Below, in pieces: positions 26,112 through 34,822 of a stretch of 64,000 nucleotides of DNA. How positions within the stretch are numbered: the stretch's first letter is position 1; each line of letters begins with the position of its first letter. A program made the translations under genes and the position numbers. Source of the DNA: Hydrocarboniphaga sp. (GTDB lineage: Bacteria; Pseudomonadota; Gammaproteobacteria; Nevskiales; Nevskiaceae); the NCBI RefSeq assembly GCF_028291725.1, contig NZ_JAQGNT010000059.1, positions 1-64,000 on the forward strand. Reading direction: 5' to 3'. Below the pieces are notes generated by a model. That model was given only the letters and a program-made list of their open reading frames with translations, was not told where the DNA came from and made no database searches.

Positions 26112-26539
26112 TGCTTTACCTTGATACCAGTGTCCTGGTTCCGCTATTCGTGCCGGAACCGGAGTCAGGTTCAATGCGTGCGTGGTTTGATGCGCGGGCT
26201 GGGGAAACGTTGGCGATCAGCGATTGGACTCTGACGGAGTTCGCCAGCGCGATGGGAATCAAGGTTCGAGACAAAGGCCTCAAGGCAGGCCAGGCTCACA
26301 AGGCCTGTGCTCTGATGGAAAAACTGGCCGCTGACAGCTTAAAAGTTTTCACGCCGACGCGCGGCGATTACAGCAGGGCGACTGAACACCTCGGGCATCA
26401 TGCGCTGGGCCTGCGCGCCGGTGATGCGCTCCACCTGGCAATTGCCCAAAACGAAGACGCGGAGTGCCTCTATACGTTGGACCGTCGTCTCATTGAGGCG
26501 GCTCGCAAGCTCAAGGTCAAGGCTGCGAGCCCGATTTGA
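26111..26539 (+). CDS. vapC: PIN-domain toxin, VapC family
   Basis: A 142-residue PIN-domain ribonuclease: MLYLDTSVLVPLFVPE with catalytic Asp5, 'ISDWTLTEFASAMG' with the conserved Glu, 'LRAGDALHLAIAQ' with the second Asp, and 'YTLDRRLIEAA' with the third. The gene is translationally coupled to the Phd antitoxin. It differs clearly in sequence from the vapC at 24963-25340, so the two pairs are not a recent duplication. Confidence 0.92.
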   Translation: MLYLDTSVLVPLFVPEPESGSMRAWFDARAGETLAISDWTLTEFASAMGIKVRDKGLKAGQAHKACALMEKLAADSLKVFTPTRGDYSRATEHLGHHALGLRAGDALHLAIAQNEDAECLYTLDRRLIEAARKLKVKAASPI

Positions 26540-26641
26540 TTGTGGCAGCCGAGAAGACAGCGGGCCTGGCTACCGTCAGAAACACCGCCAGCCGACGGTC
26601 TCTGTCAACGTATGGCCCTGTAGGCCTATGGATGTGGGGCA

Positions 26642-26669
26642 ATAAAAAACCCCGTAGTTTCACGGGGTT
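26642..26669 (-). terminator. intrinsic terminator (minus direction)
   Basis: Read on the minus strand, AACCCCGT - loop - ACGGGGTT is followed by TTTTTTATT. It is placed to end the abiE transcript and closely resembles the ssrA terminator at 38032-38059. Confidence 0.8.
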
Positions 26670-26716
26670 GATGTATTCCAGCGTAAGCCGCTGGATGCTT
26701 GAATGGTGGGGCGGGG
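26670..26716 (-). other. degenerate ssrA 3'-end copy, possible attachment-site remnant
   Basis: On the plus strand TGGTGGGGCGGGG (26704-26716) matches the ssrA 3' end TGGTGGAGGCGGGG (38095-38108) with one base missing. In both places it is followed (minus direction) by about 35-40 bp and then an AACCCCG hairpin terminator. A small palindrome CCAGCG-TAAGC-CGCTGG lies between. This order is what integration into the 3' end of ssrA leaves at the far end of an island. Homology stops soon after, so the identification is tentative. Confidence 0.45.
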
Positions 26717-26771
26717 TCTATTGGATAAGACTCTCAAGAGATTGTTACACCTTGACTTTGTGCATCTTGTT

Positions 26772-27800
26772 TCAGTCAGATGCCCCCAAACGTGCCCCCG
26801 CGTTGATCTCATGCTCCAGGGCGCGCAGCCGTCCGATGATTTTCTCGAACGACGGGCGCTCACCGTAGAACATCCCGGCATCAATCATCGCGCGCAGATC
26901 GCTGGCGACGGCGTCGAGCAGGCGTTGATCTGGAAGCAGGCGTATGCCGCCGGTCTGGCAGGCGTCGTAGTTTGCGTAGCCAGCCCCGAAGAACACTTTC
27001 TTGTGTTTCACCACGTCGGCGAGCAGCGCGCGATCCGCCAAGGCCTGACGTCCGATGTCATGGTCGGCGAGCAGGGCCAAGTCATACCAATGGCGCGACT
27101 GGCGGTTGGCATCGGCCTTCAGATCGGGCCTGTGGCATTCGACGTGGATCAGCGTCACCTTCTCCCAAAATGTGCGGGCGGGCGAGAGCACGGTTACCGT
27201 CGCCGAGGGCAGGTCGAGGCTTGGAAGCCGATCCGCGATATACGGACGAACCTGATATTCGGCGTTCGGCTCGGTGATGTTGCGGCCGCCGAATTCGATC
27301 AGCACGCTGTTGCCGACATAGCCGGCTGCCTGGTCGAGGGCCGACGGATAGTAGATGCGGAACTCCTCGCCGTTATCGCTGACTTCAACGCGAGCATGCT
27401 GGGGATCGAACTGCTCTCTCAGTTGCTCGGTGAAGTAGGGCGTTGCCACCTCGTGCGCGTGGTCGCGGACGAATCCCTTCAGTGATTCGCCGAGCTTCTT
27501 GATCTGCGACTTGGACGTGTTGGCGTCGAAGGGATCAATGTCGGTGTCGAATCCGCGGTAGTCGAGCGTGACGTCCACGTCCTCCGAGAAGCGGCTGATC
27601 GCGTCGAAAACCTTCGATAGCGATGTGCCGCCTTTGAAAGCCATGGGCAGCCGACCCGGCATCTGGAAAAGGTGCTGCAGAACCCAGCAGACCCAGACGT
27701 CCTTTTCCAGGACGACTGCCGCGCGGCCCAACTCTGGCGCCAGGCCATTCAGAATCTCGGCCTGCTCTGCTAGCGGCAGCCGCAGAAAAGCCTCAGCCAT
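26772..27800 (-). CDS. AbiEii/AbiGii-type nucleotidyltransferase toxin
   Basis: A 342-residue protein of the AbiEii family. The nucleotidyltransferase signature is clear: 'AFKGGTSLSKVF' followed by 'RFSEDVDVTLDY', where the Asp residues bind the metal. The Lys/Trp/Asp motif 'RTFWEKVTLIH' and 'HWYDLALL' are also typical. AbiEii enzymes add nucleotides to tRNA acceptor stems (related toxins) and arrest growth, giving abortive infection. The antitoxin gene lies directly upstream and overlaps by 8 bp. The terminator at 26642-26669 follows. Confidence 0.92.
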   Translation of the reverse strand: MAEAFLRLPLAEQAEILNGLAPELGRAAVVLEKDVWVCWVLQHLFQMPGRLPMAFKGGTSLSKVFDAISRFSEDVDVTLDYRGFDTDIDPFDANTSKSQIKKLGESLKGFVRDHAHEVATPYFTEQLREQFDPQHARVEVSDNGEEFRIYYPSALDQAAGYVGNSVLIEFGGRNITEPNAEYQVRPYIADRLPSLDLPSATVTVLSPARTFWEKVTLIHVECHRPDLKADANRQSRHWYDLALLADHDIGRQALADRALLADVVKHKKVFFGAGYANYDACQTGGIRLLPDQRLLDAVASDLRAMIDAGMFYGERPSFEKIIGRLRALEHEINAGARLGASD

Positions 27801-28401
27801 TGACCGCCTGCTGCTCGTAGCGATAGAACACTGCCGCCATCCAGCCGGGCATCGATGCCTTGGCTGCCGAAAGCGCCTCGAACTCGCTGGCTGGCAGCTT
27901 CCGGCGAATTTTCTCGATGGTGCTGAGCGTCACTTCGTTCTTGCCCAGATACCAGAGCGCCGACAGTGCCACGCCCGCCGGGCGGCCAGCGAAGGCCAGC
28001 TTGCGCGACGCAGCGTGCTTGAGCACGACTTCCATTTTGCCCATCCGGAATCGTTTGCTCGGCCCGCTGGTGTAGAAGACCGGCTGCGTCGGGGTCTGGG
28101 TGGTCAGCTCAAAGCGCCGCGCCGCCTCCGCGCCATGCACCTGGAGTGACGCGCCCTTGGCCTTGGCCACCGTTTCCGCGACCTTGCTCGGCTCCGGCAG
28201 CACCTTGCCCAGATGCCGACTTTCTGTGGCGCGCACGAACACCCCGCGGGTCACGCGCGTGATCGCGCCAGCCTTCGCTAGGCGCGACAGCACCTGATCC
28301 ACGGACGCACGCGCGCCCATGCCCAGGAATGCGGCAGGGGTGAACGGCTCCCCGGCGGGTAGTTTCTGGACGTACTGGCGGATGAGTTCGGATGTGCTCA
28401 T
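27793..28401 (-). CDS. AbiEi-type antitoxin / transcriptional repressor
   Basis: A 202-residue protein from the ATG at 28401 (MSTSELIRQYVQKLP). The N-terminal winged helix (FTPAAFLGMGARASVDQVLSRLAKAG) and the following 'ITRVTRGVFVR' are typical of AbiEi/DUF6088 antitoxins. The C-terminal domain 'LSALWYLGKNEVTLSTIEKI' is the antitoxin part. AbiEi represses its own promoter by binding inverted repeats, and an inverted repeat overlaps the start codon here (28401-28429). A longer reading to 28437 would run through that operator and is rejected. Confidence 0.9.
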   Translation of the reverse strand: MSTSELIRQYVQKLPAGEPFTPAAFLGMGARASVDQVLSRLAKAGAITRVTRGVFVRATESRHLGKVLPEPSKVAETVAKAKGASLQVHGAEAARRFELTTQTPTQPVFYTSGPSKRFRMGKMEVVLKHAASRKLAFAGRPAGVALSALWYLGKNEVTLSTIEKIRRKLPASEFEALSAAKASMPGWMAAVFYRYEQQAVNG

Positions 28402-28429
28402 GTCAGAAAACATACAGAAATATCTGACA
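28401..28429. promoter_or_regulatory. operator of the abiE operon
   Basis: TGTCAGA (28401-28407) and TCTGACA (28423-28429) are perfect inverted repeats 15 bp apart, immediately upstream of the AbiEi start. The AT-rich spacing fits a repressed promoter. Confidence 0.6.
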
Positions 28430-28543
28430 GACGGCAATCACACCTGGGAAATTTTGACCTGTCCCCAACATTCGCAAACGCCAAATCGTTGCGGGCCAGC
28501 GGAGAGCATGTCGCAGTGTTCATGCGAGAACGGCGTCCGTTGA

Positions 28544-29995
28544 TCACATGAATAGTCGATACGCATAGGCATTGCCCGGCAGGCTTGGCACATTGGCGAT
28601 TGTTCGTGCTAATCGTTGTGAATATCGAATGGTGACGGGCACTGGGTCGTACAGGGCATCGTTGTTCCAATCCATCTTGGTTAACGCAAGGGCTTCAAGC
28701 GCGGTTATCTCCAATGGACCTATGCCAGCATGACGCACAAGACTGATCGGGCGCGGGATGCTCTTCTTGCCCTGGTAGTAGTCGCCCTGTAGCGCGGCAC
28801 GGGGAGCATTGCCAGCCACCCAGACCAGTACAGAATGTCCGGAGCGTTGCAGCACCGTGCCACGAGGGACCGGGTAGCCATCAGGCTCGCTGCGTACCCC
28901 CTGTTTCCGGCCTTGGTTCAGCCACACGCCGCGCCAGCCTGGGCTGCTCGCGACCTCAATGCATTCGACCTCAGGCACGGCCGACAAGGCATCCAGAGCA
29001 CCTTCCAGTTCCTCGGGCCTGAAGGCGGTCGTTTTGTGAACCACGAGGCGGCGAGGTAGCTGTCCACCGTTTCGACCCTGATAGAGGTGCAGACTGCGTG
29101 CCAGCACTGCGCGCATATCGTTCCGGCTCAGGAAGGGATTGCGTCGCGCCTCTTCGATGTCCTTGACAGGGTCTCGTGCCTCGAATGCAACGAATTGCAT
29201 TCCGCCGCCATCTGCGTCAAAGACCTGCGAGCAGCAGGTCACGTAATGAGCGTCCTTGGGGTCGCCCCGCAGGGCGTAAGCGAGGCCAATATAGGCCGTC
29301 CCTTCCGGAACCTCCGGAAGAGACGCCAGCTTCCAGGGTATGCCGCCTGCCTTCACATACAGGGCGATTGACAGGCGCCACGCCAGAGAGGCCTTGTACA
29401 GATAGTTGATCGCTCGGTCATTGATCACCTGCGTCGGGATGCTATATGCCGCTCCCAAGGCCTTGAGCGCATCGTGGGCATCGAAGCCCGGTGCCCTAAA
29501 AGCCGCTTGCCAGGCGTCTGGCAGATGGACGAGGGCGACATCGAACTGATCACGTACCAGCATCAGCCGATCCATTCCTCCTCGAAGGGCCTGCAACAAC
29601 CGCTCGTGCGCCAGTCCGCCCTCGCCTAGCGCGTTGAGATCATCAGGCAGCTTGATGTGAGCGCTGCCGGTTGGTGCTCCTATCAAGGGGACTCCAAAGA
29701 CGCCGACGAAACCCCGGAAGTACGGGACATACTCTTTTCGGTCCCCGGGCTTCTGACTCGATCGCAGAGTCTCGATCAAATCCCGCAACCCAGCCCATCC
29801 ACTCGCGGGTGCGATAGTTGCTATCCGCAAAGCCGGGGTATAGGCCCGGAACGTAGAGGAACTGTAGGGGCCATGGTGGTCGAGCCCACGTAGCGGGTTC
29901 ACGTCGAGTGACGTATCGGTCGGATCGAACGTCAACTGAGGTTCTTCCAGCAGAGCGAAGGGGGCCAGCTTCGACGCATCGAAAATAGCGCTCAT
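28544..29995 (-). CDS. short prokaryotic Argonaute (MID-PIWI)
   Basis: This 483-residue protein has the layout of short pAgos: MID then PIWI, with no N or PAZ domains. A MID-like segment 'YVPYFRGFVGVFGVPL' and 'VALVHLPDAW' is followed by 'YSIPTQVINDRAINYLYKA', then the PIWI hallmark 'ALYVKAGGIPWKLA' (about 211-224). The catalytic region reads AYIGLAYALRG where active Argonautes have an Asp, so the DEDX tetrad is absent and the protein should bind but not cut nucleic acid. It ends with 'RTIANVPSLPGNAYAYRLFM', typical of PIWI C-termini. Its start overlaps the SIR2 gene by ATGA. With that partner it forms a SPARSA-like pair: guide-directed target recognition should trigger NAD+ depletion by SIR2. 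The call rests on motifs read by eye. Confidence 0.87.
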   Translation of the reverse strand: MSAIFDASKLAPFALLEEPQLTFDPTDTSLDVNPLRGLDHHGPYSSSTFRAYTPALRIATIAPASGWAGLRDLIETLRSSQKPGDRKEYVPYFRGFVGVFGVPLIGAPTGSAHIKLPDDLNALGEGGLAHERLLQALRGGMDRLMLVRDQFDVALVHLPDAWQAAFRAPGFDAHDALKALGAAYSIPTQVINDRAINYLYKASLAWRLSIALYVKAGGIPWKLASLPEVPEGTAYIGLAYALRGDPKDAHYVTCCSQVFDADGGGMQFVAFEARDPVKDIEEARRNPFLSRNDMRAVLARSLHLYQGRNGGQLPRRLVVHKTTAFRPEELEGALDALSAVPEVECIEVASSPGWRGVWLNQGRKQGVRSEPDGYPVPRGTVLQRSGHSVLVWVAGNAPRAALQGDYYQGKKSIPRPISLVRHAGIGPLEITALEALALTKMDWNNDALYDPVPVTIRYSQRLARTIANVPSLPGNAYAYRLFM

Positions 29996-31860
29996 CGACG
30001 ATCCCGTAGAAAGTAGTCGTGCTCATGACTCGGGCGGCTCCAAGCCGTGGCCGGAGACAAGCGGAACTCGGCATCCTGACCTGCCCCGTCCTTCAGCCCA
30101 ACCGCGCGCAGGGAATAGGACCCATCTCCAGCTAGCATCTTTGCCCAGGCAGCGATGATCTGAGCCCAGGCTTGGTTGCGGCGCAAAACCCATCGTTCGC
30201 GCCGCCAATTGATCGCCGGGTCACCTTGTCGAAGAACCTGGAATGCGAGATCACCCGATGCAGCTTCGGCATCGCCGTCGTTATCCGCATCGCGGTGCGG
30301 GAACTCCACAGAGGTGAATGGCTCGAACGCGCACCACCACTGACCGTTCAAGGACTCCAGGCGGATCTGCACACCCTCATTGAAGGGATAGTCGAGGTCG
30401 GGAATATTGCCGACCAGGGCAGTGTTGTACGCACGCTTGAGCTCCGCAAGCTGCTTATCGCGACGAGTAGCGACTTCCGGCGTGTCGTTCGGAAACCCGC
30501 TTTGCACCAGCAGGGAGTGGCCTTTACGGCGTAGCCGGGCAAAAAGCGGTCGCCTGCGGCACAACGCGCGGACCAGCGCGTCGTAGAGCAGTCCGCGAGC
30601 CCAGCTATCTTTGTCAGGGTCCAATTCGAGCGTTCCTTCGACACGGCCCCCTACACTTGCAAAGGCGCGCTCGAGATCGATGTCAGTCCCGAAAGCCGCC
30701 AATTCACGCCCGGCGCTGGCGACGATGCCCCAGACCTTGGCCTCGCGTAGCAGTTCTCGCGCACGAGAAGTTGAAACTGGCTGATCGACCTGGATACGAC
30801 GCGCGATGGTCGGCAGGGCAAGTATCGGAAGCGCCGAGCATTGCAGCACGGGAAACTTCCGCCGCTCCGCCGTCGGCAGCGGAACCTCGCGGAGGACCGG
30901 ATCGGGACGCGCCTGATACACATGGGTCTGCAGTGGCCCCGGAAGCTCGATGCCGTCGGCAATGTCGGCCGCCAGTTCATCGAACGTCTGGGACTCTACG
31001 ACAGCAACGGAAACACCGGCTTTATCTGCCGTTTCCAGCAACTGCGTTACGGCGGGCAAGAGCGAATCTGCTGCTCGAGTCACCCAGAAAAGCCCGCCCG
31101 GAAATGCCTTGGGCTGCGCCAATGTTTCGGTCAGGGCTTCCATAACCGAGGCGTCGCGCCCGCTATAGCCGACCACCACGAGGCCGAAGCGCGCGCAAGC
31201 TGCCGACAATAGCCGCCGCATCTGCGAGTCCTGCGTTTTCAGTTCCGCGGTCGTGTTCTTCAGTTCGACCGATTGAAAGTCGCCATGCAGTTTGGCAAGC
31301 AAGGGCCAACGAGACTCGCGCATACACAGCTCGGCTCGAGAGGCGTTGTCGATGGCCGCAACGGTCAGATGGGCACGCTCAGCAGGCTCGACTAACTGGT
31401 CGGTCAGCGTTGCAGCGGTCTCTACCAGAGAGTCGAAGTTTGTTGTGAAGACGCAGGGAATCCGCTGGGTAGTGAGCAGTGCCGCGAGTACCCGGTGTGC
31501 GAAGGACGGGCTGCCTTTCTTGATCGCGGCCTCGACATACAGGCGACGATCTTCAGTAGTGGGGTAGACGGCCTCGAATGCCGCTGCGTATTCGGTTGGA
31601 TCGTTTGGCGTGGGGAGCGCCGAACGTGTACTGAGGAACGCATTGATCCTTTCGGTCCATAGTGGATCATTGGCATCGACTTCGCGCAGCGACATGCCGG
31701 AAAGCTGGCAGAACAACCGCTTCTTGAAGTCCGTGATCATCGCGTAGCCGGTGGGAACTCCGGCTGATGCGGAGGCTCCGGCGCCAAGGAACCAGGCCAG
31801 CATTTGCGGTCGCAGGCCGAACTGCCTCGCGAACTCTGGTCCCTTCAGCGTGCGGATCAC
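29992..31860 (-). CDS. SIR2-domain NADase with APAZ-like C-terminus (partner of short pAgo)
   Basis: This is a 622-residue protein. Residues about 20-280 are a SIR2 domain: FLGAGASASAGVP (25-36) binds NAD, TNFD (140-143) gives the catalytic Asn, LHGDF (191-195) the catalytic His192, and VVVGYSGRDASV (228-239) closes the fold. Residues about 300-620 lack known motifs but match in size and position the APAZ region that docks short pAgos ('EVPLPTAERRKFPVLQC', 'HSLLVQSGFPNDT', 'RRNQAWAQIIAAWAKML'). In SPARSA systems the SIR2 subunit hydrolyses NAD+ when the Argonaute finds its target, killing the infected cell. The gene overlaps hsdS by 4 bp and the pAgo gene by 4 bp, so it is built into the restriction operon. 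Confidence 0.88.
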   Translation of the reverse strand: MIRTLKGPEFARQFGLRPQMLAWFLGAGASASAGVPTGYAMITDFKKRLFCQLSGMSLREVDANDPLWTERINAFLSTRSALPTPNDPTEYAAAFEAVYPTTEDRRLYVEAAIKKGSPSFAHRVLAALLTTQRIPCVFTTNFDSLVETAATLTDQLVEPAERAHLTVAAIDNASRAELCMRESRWPLLAKLHGDFQSVELKNTTAELKTQDSQMRRLLSAACARFGLVVVGYSGRDASVMEALTETLAQPKAFPGGLFWVTRAADSLLPAVTQLLETADKAGVSVAVVESQTFDELAADIADGIELPGPLQTHVYQARPDPVLREVPLPTAERRKFPVLQCSALPILALPTIARRIQVDQPVSTSRARELLREAKVWGIVASAGRELAAFGTDIDLERAFASVGGRVEGTLELDPDKDSWARGLLYDALVRALCRRRPLFARLRRKGHSLLVQSGFPNDTPEVATRRDKQLAELKRAYNTALVGNIPDLDYPFNEGVQIRLESLNGQWWCAFEPFTSVEFPHRDADNDGDAEAASGDLAFQVLRQGDPAINWRRERWVLRRNQAWAQIIAAWAKMLAGDGSYSLRAVGLKDGAGQDAEFRLSPATAWSRPSHEHDYFLRDRR

Positions 31861-33026
31861 GCGGCAGATTCTCCATTTGTGGCCGCGCCAAACAGGCGCT
31901 CCAGCGTCGCCGGAATCAGGGACTGGTTCGCTTCGCGGATGGCCGAGTGCTTGGCTTTCAGTTCTGCGACCTTGGATTGGAGAGCGTCAAAGGCGCGCCG
32001 TGTTTCGATCGGTGGCACTGGAACCTCAATCACTGCGAGCTTTTCAATACCCAGCGTGCGGTTGCGGCCGGCTCCGCCCGGTGACGCTTCGCCGATCTTT
32101 TCCAAGCCTGCCTCGGTCAGGAAGTAGTAGCGGAGGAACTCTGCGCTGGAGAGTTGCTGGTTGACCACGCAGGTGATGAACCGGTGCGACCCGAAGCGGC
32201 TGGCATCCTCTGGCTGGGCGATGGCGATGGCGCCTTCCCAGGCGAAAACGTTGGAGAAAAGAAGGTCGCCGGGTTCGATGTGGAACAGACGCTTGCTTCC
32301 CGCTTCGGCTCCGCTCAATGGTGGCTTGTGGAACGTGCCTTTTCCGAATGAACGGATGCCGAGTTCAGGGTAGCTGCCCTCCAAGGACACTGCCTCCTCG
32401 CGCCGCACCAGCGGTGCGACCTCCGACATGGGCCGGACGGTGGCGGAGGCAACGGCGTCGCGGAAGCGCACGGCCAGCAGGCGGTCGGAATCGGCTTCGA
32501 TGTCGTCAAGATGCTTGTTCACCTGCCGCGCTTTGTCGGCCAGCGTGTCGAGGTGGGCAACGACGGCTTGCTGCTCGGCAAGCGGCGGGAGCGGAACAAC
32601 TATTTCCTGCAGCTTTTCGAGCCCGAGAGTTCGATTCCTGCCGGCTCCGCCCGGAGAGGCACGTTGAAGCTGGGCTAGACCATCTGGAGTTCCCAGATAG
32701 CGGACAAGGTAATTGGCGTCTGCGCGTTTGGAATCGACCGCACAGGTGATGAAGCGATGGGAACCGTAGCGCCCTCCATCGTCAGCGCCAGCAACGGCTA
32801 CAGCGCCTTCCCATGCGAACACATTGGAGAGAATCAGGTCGCCTTTCTCGATACGGAAAAGTCGCTTGCTACCTACTTGTGCTCCCTGTAGCGGCGGCTT
32901 ATGGAATGTGCCCTTTCCGAACGAGCGAACTCCCAACTCGGGGTATACGGCATCAAGGTCAATATCCACTGGTCGCCTGACGAGTGGAGCAATCTCCCCG
33001 AAGCGAACCTTGGGGTGCGGCTTCAT
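31857..33026 (-). CDS. hsdS: type I restriction-modification specificity subunit
   Basis: HsdS chooses the DNA site for the HsdM/HsdR complex. This 389-residue protein has two target-recognition domains (about 1-150 and 195-340), each followed by a helical spacer (LAEQQAVVAHLDTLADKARQ; 'ETRRAFDALQSKVAELKAK'). The two TRDs are strikingly alike: YPELGVRSFGKGTFHKPPL versus YPELGIRSFGKGTFHKPPL, LILSNVFAWEGA versus LLFSNVFAWEGA, GSHRFITC in both, and ASPGGAGRNRTLG in both. Two near-identical TRDs predict a bipartite site with identical half-sites in inverted orientation. Start overlaps hsdM (ATGA) and the stop overlaps the SIR2 start. Confidence 0.95.
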   Translation of the reverse strand: MKPHPKVRFGEIAPLVRRPVDIDLDAVYPELGVRSFGKGTFHKPPLQGAQVGSKRLFRIEKGDLILSNVFAWEGAVAVAGADDGGRYGSHRFITCAVDSKRADANYLVRYLGTPDGLAQLQRASPGGAGRNRTLGLEKLQEIVVPLPPLAEQQAVVAHLDTLADKARQVNKHLDDIEADSDRLLAVRFRDAVASATVRPMSEVAPLVRREEAVSLEGSYPELGIRSFGKGTFHKPPLSGAEAGSKRLFHIEPGDLLFSNVFAWEGAIAIAQPEDASRFGSHRFITCVVNQQLSSAEFLRYYFLTEAGLEKIGEASPGGAGRNRTLGIEKLAVIEVPVPPIETRRAFDALQSKVAELKAKHSAIREANQSLIPATLERLFGAATNGESAA

Positions 33027-34813
33027 GTAGCGGTCTCGCTGACCAGTATGTCGATCTCACCGAGCAGTCGCATCACCTCCTGCTCTTTGACACGCATAGC
33101 GGCCACCAGGTCCTTCGGATCGGCGTGTTCCAGTCCCTGCCTGGCGTTGGGATTCTTGAGGTCGAGGTTGTAGAGCGGCCAGTAGAGGGCGTCGCCACGG
33201 ACCTGAGCTGCTTTCGCAGTGGCCTCGTGCGCCTGCTGTCTGGCTTTCACCTCCCGCTGTTGCGCAGTCAACGCAGCCTTATCGCTGTTGCTTGCGTTGC
33301 TTAGTGCAAGTTCCAGATCGCGCAGCGGCTTGCCGAGCGCCATCGCGTTTGTGCGCTCGGCCTCAGCGTGCTGCCAGTGCGGCGTGGCAGCGGCGACCGC
33401 TGCGGCCTTGCGAGTGGCGAAGTCCAGCTTCCAGGCTTGAGGTCCTTCCTCGCGCTGGTTCCACCAGGCCTGTGCCGCGGCGAATTCCTCGAATTGCAGG
33501 GGTGCGGTCTTGGAGTATTTCTTTCGGCCTTCCGGCAACGGCAGCTCGTAGTACCAGATGTCCTGCGTCGGTCCGCCGCGCTCGAAGAACAGCAGGTTGG
33601 CCGGGATATCGGTATAGGGCGCGAACACACCTTGCGGCAGGCGCACGATGGTGTGGAGCCGGAACTCCTTGAGCATCTCTTCTTTGATGACGGCACAAAC
33701 ACCGTCACCGAATAGCATGCCGTGAGGTACGACCACGGCGGCGCGTCCGCCGCGCTCGGCGCCGAAGCCGGCCACGCGCAGCTTGCGCATGATGAATTGC
33801 AGGAACAGCAGCGCGGTTTCCGACGTCTGCATATTGGCGGGGAAGTTGGCCTTGATGCCAGCCTCCTCCTCGCCGCCGAAGGGTGGATTGGTGAGAATGA
33901 CGTCCACGCGCTCGCTGTGGCCGATTTCGCTGACGCGGCGCTCCAGCGTATTGCCGTAGGCGATCTGCGGCGCCTCCAGCCCGTGAAGCAGAAGATTCAT
34001 CTGTACCAACATATACGGCAGTGGCTTGGCTTCCTGCCCGAACAGGGTTTCGCGTTGCAGTGTGTGTCGCTCTTCGGTCGTCTTGATCGATTTAGCAATG
34101 TGGTCGTAAGCCTCTACCAGGAAGCCGCCGGTGCCGCAGGCCGGGTCCAGCAGGGTTTCGCCGAGCTTGGGGTCGGTGACCTGCACCATGAAGCGCACGA
34201 CCGGACGCGGCGTGTAGAACTCGCCGGAGTCGCCGGCCGCGTCGCGCATTTCGCGCAGCATGGATTCGTACAGGTGCGAGAGGGTGTGAATCTCCTCGCT
34301 GCTGCTGAAGTGAATTCCGTTGATCTTGTTGACGATATCGCGCAACAGATAGCCGCTGACCATGCGGTTCTGCACGCCCTTGAAGACGTTGGCGATGACC
34401 TCGCGCTGGCTGCCTTTCTCACTCTCTCCCGAGAGACTGCGCAGATAGGCAAACAAACCCTTGCCGTGCTGGCCGTCCGGGCGGATGGTTTCTTCCTGGT
34501 TGATGAAAGCCAGCAGCTCATCGCCGCTCAGACCGTCCTGGCGCGTGCCCCAGTCGCGCCAGCGATACGGTGCATCGACGATGGCGTGATATGGTCGGCC
34601 GTCGAGTTCGCATTCTTCGGCGTGGACGATTTCGAGGTCGTCGAGGAACTTGAGGAACATCACCCAGGTGAGCAGCGGCAGGCGATCCACGTCGCCGTTG
34701 AGGCCCTTATCCTTACGCAGAATCTTGCGCGCGCTGCCGATCAGCGCGGTAAGGTTCTCGCGCGTGGTGAGCTGGACCTTGGCTTTCCTGGTCGTCTTTT
34801 CCTTCGGGGGCAT
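33023..34813 (-). CDS. hsdM: type I restriction-modification methyltransferase subunit
   Basis: This 596-residue N6-adenine methyltransferase protects host DNA and forms the M2S core of the restriction complex. The N-terminal helical domain (about 1-150) is followed by the SAM-binding motif LLDPACGTGGFLVEA and the catalytic motif NPPFGGEEE. The C-terminus contains a long Ala/Gln/Lys-rich coiled coil (about 480-540) and ends with 'AAMRVKEQEVMRLLGEIDIL'. It starts 9 bp after the hsdR stop and overlaps hsdS by 4 bp. Confidence 0.96.
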   Translation of the reverse strand: MPPKEKTTRKAKVQLTTRENLTALIGSARKILRKDKGLNGDVDRLPLLTWVMFLKFLDDLEIVHAEECELDGRPYHAIVDAPYRWRDWGTRQDGLSGDELLAFINQEETIRPDGQHGKGLFAYLRSLSGESEKGSQREVIANVFKGVQNRMVSGYLLRDIVNKINGIHFSSSEEIHTLSHLYESMLREMRDAAGDSGEFYTPRPVVRFMVQVTDPKLGETLLDPACGTGGFLVEAYDHIAKSIKTTEERHTLQRETLFGQEAKPLPYMLVQMNLLLHGLEAPQIAYGNTLERRVSEIGHSERVDVILTNPPFGGEEEAGIKANFPANMQTSETALLFLQFIMRKLRVAGFGAERGGRAAVVVPHGMLFGDGVCAVIKEEMLKEFRLHTIVRLPQGVFAPYTDIPANLLFFERGGPTQDIWYYELPLPEGRKKYSKTAPLQFEEFAAAQAWWNQREEGPQAWKLDFATRKAAAVAAATPHWQHAEAERTNAMALGKPLRDLELALSNASNSDKAALTAQQREVKARQQAHEATAKAAQVRGDALYWPLYNLDLKNPNARQGLEHADPKDLVAAMRVKEQEVMRLLGEIDILVSETAT

Positions 34814-34822
34814 TCAGTGCTC

